NCBI RefSeq assembly: GCF_933775445.1
Contig: NC_065872.1
Location: forward strand, 18,972,001 to 19,036,000
Direction: 5' to 3'
From: Argentina anserina
Taxonomy: Eukaryota > Streptophyta > Magnoliopsida > Rosales > Rosaceae
DNA length: 64,000 nt
Positions 59,046 through 64,000 of the stretch are shown here, in pieces. The translations under genes and the position numbers were made by a program. The notes under the pieces are model-generated. The model was given only the letters and a program-made list of their open reading frames with translations, did no database searches and was not told the DNA's origin. The number at the start of each line of letters is the position of its first letter. Position 1 is the first letter of the stretch.

Positions 59046-60600
59046 CCCTGTAAGCATCATTAGTAGTATAAAGCAAGAGAGTTCACAAACCAGGGATCCA
59101 TCCAGGGCAAAGAATCACAAACATTTAACAATGAATTCATAAGAGATATAAAGATTTGATATAGGATCGGATCAAATAGAAAATATACAACCTAAACTAA
59201 TATATACATGTGATCAACCAACCAACACACAAACATCACCAAACAAAACGTCACAAGTAGCTTCGAAATCATAATCTCATCTATTCAAACACCGAGCCTT
59301 AACAGACAAGTATTGAGTGAACAAACAACAACCTAATGTCGAACTAGGTTACTTAGCGCATCCCTAACTCAAAACATGGCATGGTAATCCTATCTTAGCA
59401 CTTAGAAATTACAAAGTAACATGTCATTCTCAATCTTACCAATTTATTGATTAATCTCTTATCTAATTACTTAGCGCATCTTAGATAACAAACATAGCAT
59501 GGTTAATTCCTAGTGATTACTAACAAGTCAAGCATGTCACTTACTTTAACAAGTTAACAAAAACACTTAGGAATCTTATGCAAAATTAACTTAGCGCCTT
59601 GAATCACATATAATTAACGCAAAAGAAAGAGAATCATTAAATCATTGAATTATAAACTAACAGCATCTACATAGAAGTCATAGAAAACAAAATCAGAACT
59701 ACTTTATAACATCTTGCAAAATCGTAAACTACATAAGAGTATTTCATAAATTTGGAACTAGCCAAAAATAGAAACACAACATCACACAAAGAATCCAAAC
59801 CGAAAACATAATTGAAGAAGTAACGAGTTACACTTTGCAAATCTCCTTAGCGGTATCAAAATAAGGCAGCACGGCTTCAACTTGAATGCCAATCCTAGGC
59901 GTAGCGCTTTGGATCGAATGGAATGAAAGGAAGATGGTGTTTACGGCTTGCATGGCTTTGAGGATGATGAGTATTGTTTAAGGCAGAGCTTTGGCAAGTC
60001 TTGTGAGCAAGGTTGATCATTCTTTTCTATGGAAATGAGATGCTATATATAGAGGAAAAACCCAAAGGAGGCTGGCCACAAAGTCCACAAAGTTGAAACC
60101 AAATTGGTTTAGGTTTCCTAGATTTTCTCAATTCGGCAGAGCTGACCTTTGTGTCTTACTGTCACCATAACTTTAGCTAGAAAATAGCTATTGAGGTGAT
60201 TTCAATTTCATTTGAAAATATACTTCCATAGCTTTTTATCCATATATCATACATTGTCTGAGTCCTTATGAGTTGTTCAGGGGAGCCCGTTAAAATTGGA
60301 TAAACTACACTGGTGGAATTCTGATTCTAATAAGGATTAGACATTAATTGCATATCTTCTTCCTCCTTTAATGCTAATTGTTTTTGCACGAATTTCTCCT
60401 TTTTAATTAGGGAGGCAGCAAGAATCTTAATTGTTGCAGTCTTGTTTGATTTTTTTAACCTCTTCTCATTTATTTGCTGCATGACGTCTTTGACATTATT
60501 TGGTGCAAGAATTTATGGTGATTCTGATATAGATTCGTGTCTATATATATAGGAGAAACAAGGTCCCAACTTTCCCTCATAGCCCTTGGAGCAAAAGCAA
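59046..60600 (-). mobile_element. Putative LTR-element remnant read on the minus strand
   Basis: Non-coding, repeat-like, with a minus-strand TATA box (CTATATATAGC, 60052-60042) and ACTTAGCGC words repeated several times between 59350 and 59600. It is laid out like 13435-15110, though direct similarity is weak by eye. The borders and family are not defined. Confidence 0.3.
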
Positions 60601-60739
60601 ATCAATGGCTGAGATAATTCTGCCGAGCCCACTGGACCTCCGAGTAATGATTCGGTCATATCTCCATGTAGGAATACGATATCGATTCAATTTCAAATCC
60701 TACAGAAACTAGACTCATACATATTTCTATCCATATATG

Positions 60740-61520
60740 GTAAGTTGAAGATATTGGCTTTCCTAGTCAACTCAGGAATAGTGCAAAACTTGAAAATTGT
60801 GAGATCCTTCTGTCTTTCAAACTAAACTATGTTCTTAATTGATCAAATTCATTGAGCCTATAATTATGGGGGAGCTCGAGGTATTTTGACAGTGGAATGT
60901 TTTCAGAAAACATGCTTCCAGGTATTCTGGTTTTGCTGATACTTTTTTCTGAAAACATGCCTCCTGTTTTGCCGGCTTAAATCTTGGTAATATGTTAACT
61001 GGTTGATTTGGTTCATGTATATATATCTGAGTTTGATAATCGGTGTGCAGGATTCCTCGGCTGGAGAACACATCACAGAAAATTCTGAAACAATCACATC
61101 CTGCATACATTTTTGCTTGAGTGTTTTTGTGAAGAACAATATAGCCTAGAGTGCTGAGAAGTCCAACAAAAATACCTGTAAAGAAAATCAAGAACTGTGA
61201 TAAAGAGTTCTTGTCTCTTGATAAAGGTTGCAACTGTGTTATAGAGTTGCTCATCAAATTTTACTGTGTTAGAGTAGATAGTTCACTCATATTAATTGTG
61301 AAATAGAATTTAGATAGTGTGAACTACAACAGTGTTTCATTGTTGCTTGGTGTGTTCATCTGATTGTGTAATAGAACAGTAAACTTATTGTTCTTTGTAC
61401 CTTCAAGTTAATTCAATTACCAATCACAGTGTGTTTTCCCTCATTGAGGTTTTAACACTGTGAATTAATCTTCTGATTCTACAACTGTGTTTATTGTTTA
61501 AAAGCTCCTAGGTACTTTCA
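60740..61520 (+). repeat. 5' LTR of a SIRE-type Copia element (left border uncertain)
   Basis: The right border is clear: GGTACTTTCA, then the primer site at 61523. The left border is not resolved and 60740 is only a guess. Frames here are chance frames. The 3' LTR lies outside the window. Confidence 0.5.
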
Positions 61521-61522
61521 TT

Positions 61523-61534
61523 TGGTATCAGAGC
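61523..61534 (+). other. tRNA-iMet-type primer binding site of the SIRE element
   Basis: TGGTATCAGAGC lies two bases after the LTR end and about 40 bp before the gag start. Confidence 0.9.
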
Positions 61535-61571
61535 TGGTCCACTAGATATACTTAGTGAGATCCAGGGAACA

Positions 61572-62288
61572 ATGGAGCGAACATCAATAAACATGCCTCC
61601 ACTACTAAAGGGAGATAATTTTGATGATTGGAAAGGTATGATGCAAGCTTTCATTTGTACTCAAGACTCTAAAGCTTGGCAATGCATCCTGCATGGATGG
61701 TCTCCTCCTACAGATGATAAAACTCCAGAAGGATCAGAAGAGGCTAAACTAAAAAAATTTGACAAGTGGACTCCTTCAGAACTCTCCTACAGTGAAGCAG
61801 AAAACAAAGCCAAAAATGCTCTATTCATTGCTTTGACTGAAGATGATAGGGCATTAATCAAGCATTGTTCAAATTCAAAGGAGATCTGGGAGACTCTCGA
61901 ACTCACATATGAAGGTAATAAAAAGGTTAGACTCCACAAATTACAGTTATTGTCGCATGAATTTGAAAACCTGCAGATGAAGGAAGAAGAAACCATTGAT
62001 CAGTTTTACAAGAGGGTCATCTCAATCACCAGTGCAATCAGGAGTATCAATGCAAAGAAAACAATCTCTCAATATGATATTGTCATGAAAATCTTGAGGT
62101 CACTTCCCAAGAAATTTTCAATGAAGAAGGCTGCCATTTCTGAAGCGAAAGATCTTGAAACATACTCCTTGGCTGAACTCATTGGAAGCTTGAAAATATA
62201 TGAGGCTGAATTGAATGAGGAGGACAAACTAGAGGAAAGGAAGTCTAGGAATCTTGCTTTAAAGTCTGTGATGAACTTTCTGAGTTAG
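61572..62288 (+). pseudogene. SIRE-type Copia gag, N-terminal part
   Basis: The open frame starts MERTSINMPPLLKGDNFDDW and has the UBN2-type gag pattern (IWETLELTYEGNKKVRLHKL, EETIDQFYKRVISI, ILRSLPKKF). A single-base frameshift near 62270 ends it early; the coding reading carries on in another frame as SELGLLTKEFKK. Without the shift the protein would run on into the zinc knuckle and protease. Confidence 0.85.
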
Positions 62289-64000
62289 GTTTACTTACTA
62301 AAGAATTCAAAAAAATTCTTAAATACAGGAACAACAATTCCAGTTCTGGTTCCTCAAAAGGAAACTTTGAAAATAGAAGGTTAAAATATACTGAAAATAA
62401 AAATGAGTCAAAAGAAAGTAAGTCTAGCTTTAGGAGAAATCCTAATTTTAAACCTAAATGCTATGAATGTGGTGGTCTTGGTCATATCTTAGTTGATTGT
62501 GGTAACAGGAAAAATAGTACAGGAGATCGAAAAGCTTTAAAGGCATCTTGGAGTGATGATGAAAGTGACTATGAAGACTATTCATCTAGATCCTCAAAGA
62601 AGAACCTGGCATTAATTGCTTCATTAAATTTTAATTCAGCAGGGTCTGACTGTGACTCAGAAACTGAAGAACTGTGTGAGGTAGAAAGTGATTATGAAAG
62701 TTCTAACATAGATGAAAAATATGCAAAATTGTGTGACATTGCAGAATCAGTTCACAACAGGAATGTTCAGTTGGAGACTCAAGTTTCAACACTAGAAAGA
62801 TCCTTGGAAAAGAAAGAACAGTCAATTTGTGACAAACAAACCTTTTGGGATGATCAAAAATTGACTCTTGAAAAAAGAATAGAGGAACTGTCATGTGTTG
62901 GCACAGAAGAAGAATGGATAACTGCCAGGAAGACATCTTCGATCAAATTGGAAAAGTTATTGGAACAGGTAAAAACTCAACACAATATCATTTCAAATCT
63001 CACCCATGAAAATGATTTTTTGCAGGAACAAATCACTTGTACAAATGACAAGTTCGAGCAATTTCATCATAGCTCACAAGTAGCGGTCAAGATGCTTGGG
63101 ATAGGTAGAAACTTCAAAAACAACTTTGGACTTGGCTACTCTGGTGAAAACCCTAAAGGTACAAAAATTGATTCTAGATACAAAGGAATTAAATTTATTA
63201 AGTCAAAAGGAGACAATGAGTACGATATCTTAGGAACTAAAGTAGGGTCAGTGAATCTTCTCCCCTCTCAGTAAAATGAACATGCTTATCATGAAAGATT
63301 AAAAAATGTAGAAACCAAATTGATTGGCCTCAAAACTGAACTCTCTAATGTTTTTGAAGTAACTAATGGCAAATTTATGAAATTCTCTGATATGCATACT
63401 GAACAGACTCAAAAAGAAAAAAGTATACTTGAAAAAATCCACACAAGACTGGAAATTCTTGAGACCAAGTGCACTAATATTTCTGATACTAATGAATTTG
63501 TTGAGAAATATGCTAGAATTAAGAGACAGATTGCTGGTGATCATAGAATCTGGAAAAAGAAGGAAAACTTCAATGAACAGTGCATGTCTGTTAGCATGTC
63601 TTATGATGAGAACCAGATCGAAGCTACCTGTCTTGTGGCTCTTACTGCTGTAAATACCAGAAGAAATGATGTTTGGTATATTGACAGTGGCTGCTCAAGA
63701 CACATGTGTGGAAACATAGAGCATTTCACTACTCTAAATGAAAATATAGTTTCAGGAACTGTGACTTTTGGAGATGCAAGAAAAGCCACTATTCTTGGAA
63801 AAGGTACAGTATAATCTCACAATCTTGGAAAACTTGAGAATGTATTGTTTGTGGAAGGGTTTGCAACAAATCTGGTAAGTGTAAGTCAATTGACTGACGA
63901 GTTTGAAGATGTTTGGTTTAACAGGAAAAGATGTATTGTTCTTGATGATCAAGGTAATGTTGTTTTAGGTGGTAAAACATCTGTTGATAATTGTTATCAT
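62289..64000 (+). pseudogene. SIRE-type gag C-terminus and protease, decayed; runs off the window
   Basis: The CCHC knuckle CYECGGLGHILVDC is at about 62459-62500, then an acidic Ser-rich stretch and a long coiled coil (ERSLEKKEQSICDKQTFWDD). The protease active site WYIDSGCSRHM is at about 63673-63705. Pre-integrase sequence (FATNLVSVSQL) follows. In-frame stops at 63272-63274 and about 63812 break the polyprotein. Integrase and reverse transcriptase are expected beyond 64000. Confidence 0.85.

Noticed and set aside
60835..61257. 140-codon minus-strand frame with a hydrophobic stretch
   Set aside because: Lies in the presumed SIRE LTR, on the opposite strand, without recognisable homology or splice context.
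1..64000. tRNA, rRNA and CRISPR-like arrays
   Set aside because: No tRNA cloverleaf with intron-free A/B boxes, no rRNA sequence and no regular spacer array was recognised; TGGTATCAGAGC sites are retrotransposon primer sites, not tRNA genes.

Overview
The window is nuclear DNA of a flowering plant, most likely a eudicot. It has intron-rich host genes (an SDG40-type SET-domain gene and a complete NUP62 nucleoporin gene) separated by AT-rich, transposon-packed sequence. The mobile elements are typical plant lineages: CACTA, Helitron, hAT, SIRE-type and other Copia, and Tat-type and chromovirus-type Gypsy. I cannot name the species.

Layout. 1-2293 (minus): an unidentified open exon at the left edge, then the first five coding exons of SDG40. 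2461-3420: a possible small Copia LTR with a degraded leader. 5088-10371: a probable CACTA element with TTTCCGACCA-type subterminal arrays at both ends and degraded minus-strand exons. 11280-15110: degraded Copia and other retroelement remnants, with a pyrimidine-rich tandem repeat. 15430-15605: an RNase H fragment. About 15800-29446: a large Helitron. It has a gap-free four-exon RepHel gene (1531 codons by my splice model), a nine-exon RPA1-like gene (487 codons) and a clean 3' hairpin plus CTAG end. Between the two genes lies an antisense broken copy of a receptor-like kinase domain, probably captured from the host. 30374-35362 (minus): complete NUP62, nine exons, 750 residues.

36119-58213 is one Tat-type Gypsy element, bounded by an AGTTG target-site duplication and loaded with later insertions. 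Reading outward in: a 2985-bp solo LTR in reverse orientation sits in the integrase (TSD TGGGT). An 8735-bp non-coding LTR element with a tRNA-iMet primer site sits in the 3' LTR (TSD AATAA). A 624-bp hAT-type element sits in the 3' LTR of that element (TSD TGTTATAA); the 5' LTR preserves the empty site. The Tat element also carries a minus-strand, intron-containing antisense gene with its own TATA box. Right of it are a short copy of SDG40 intron sequence, more LTR-like remnants, and from 61520 to the window end the leader, gag and protease part of a decayed SIRE-type Copia element.

The best candidates for biology beyond routine annotation are the apparently intact Helitron with its captured kinase, the antisense transcription unit in the Tat element, and the four-layer nest whose insertion order can be read exactly from the target-site duplications.
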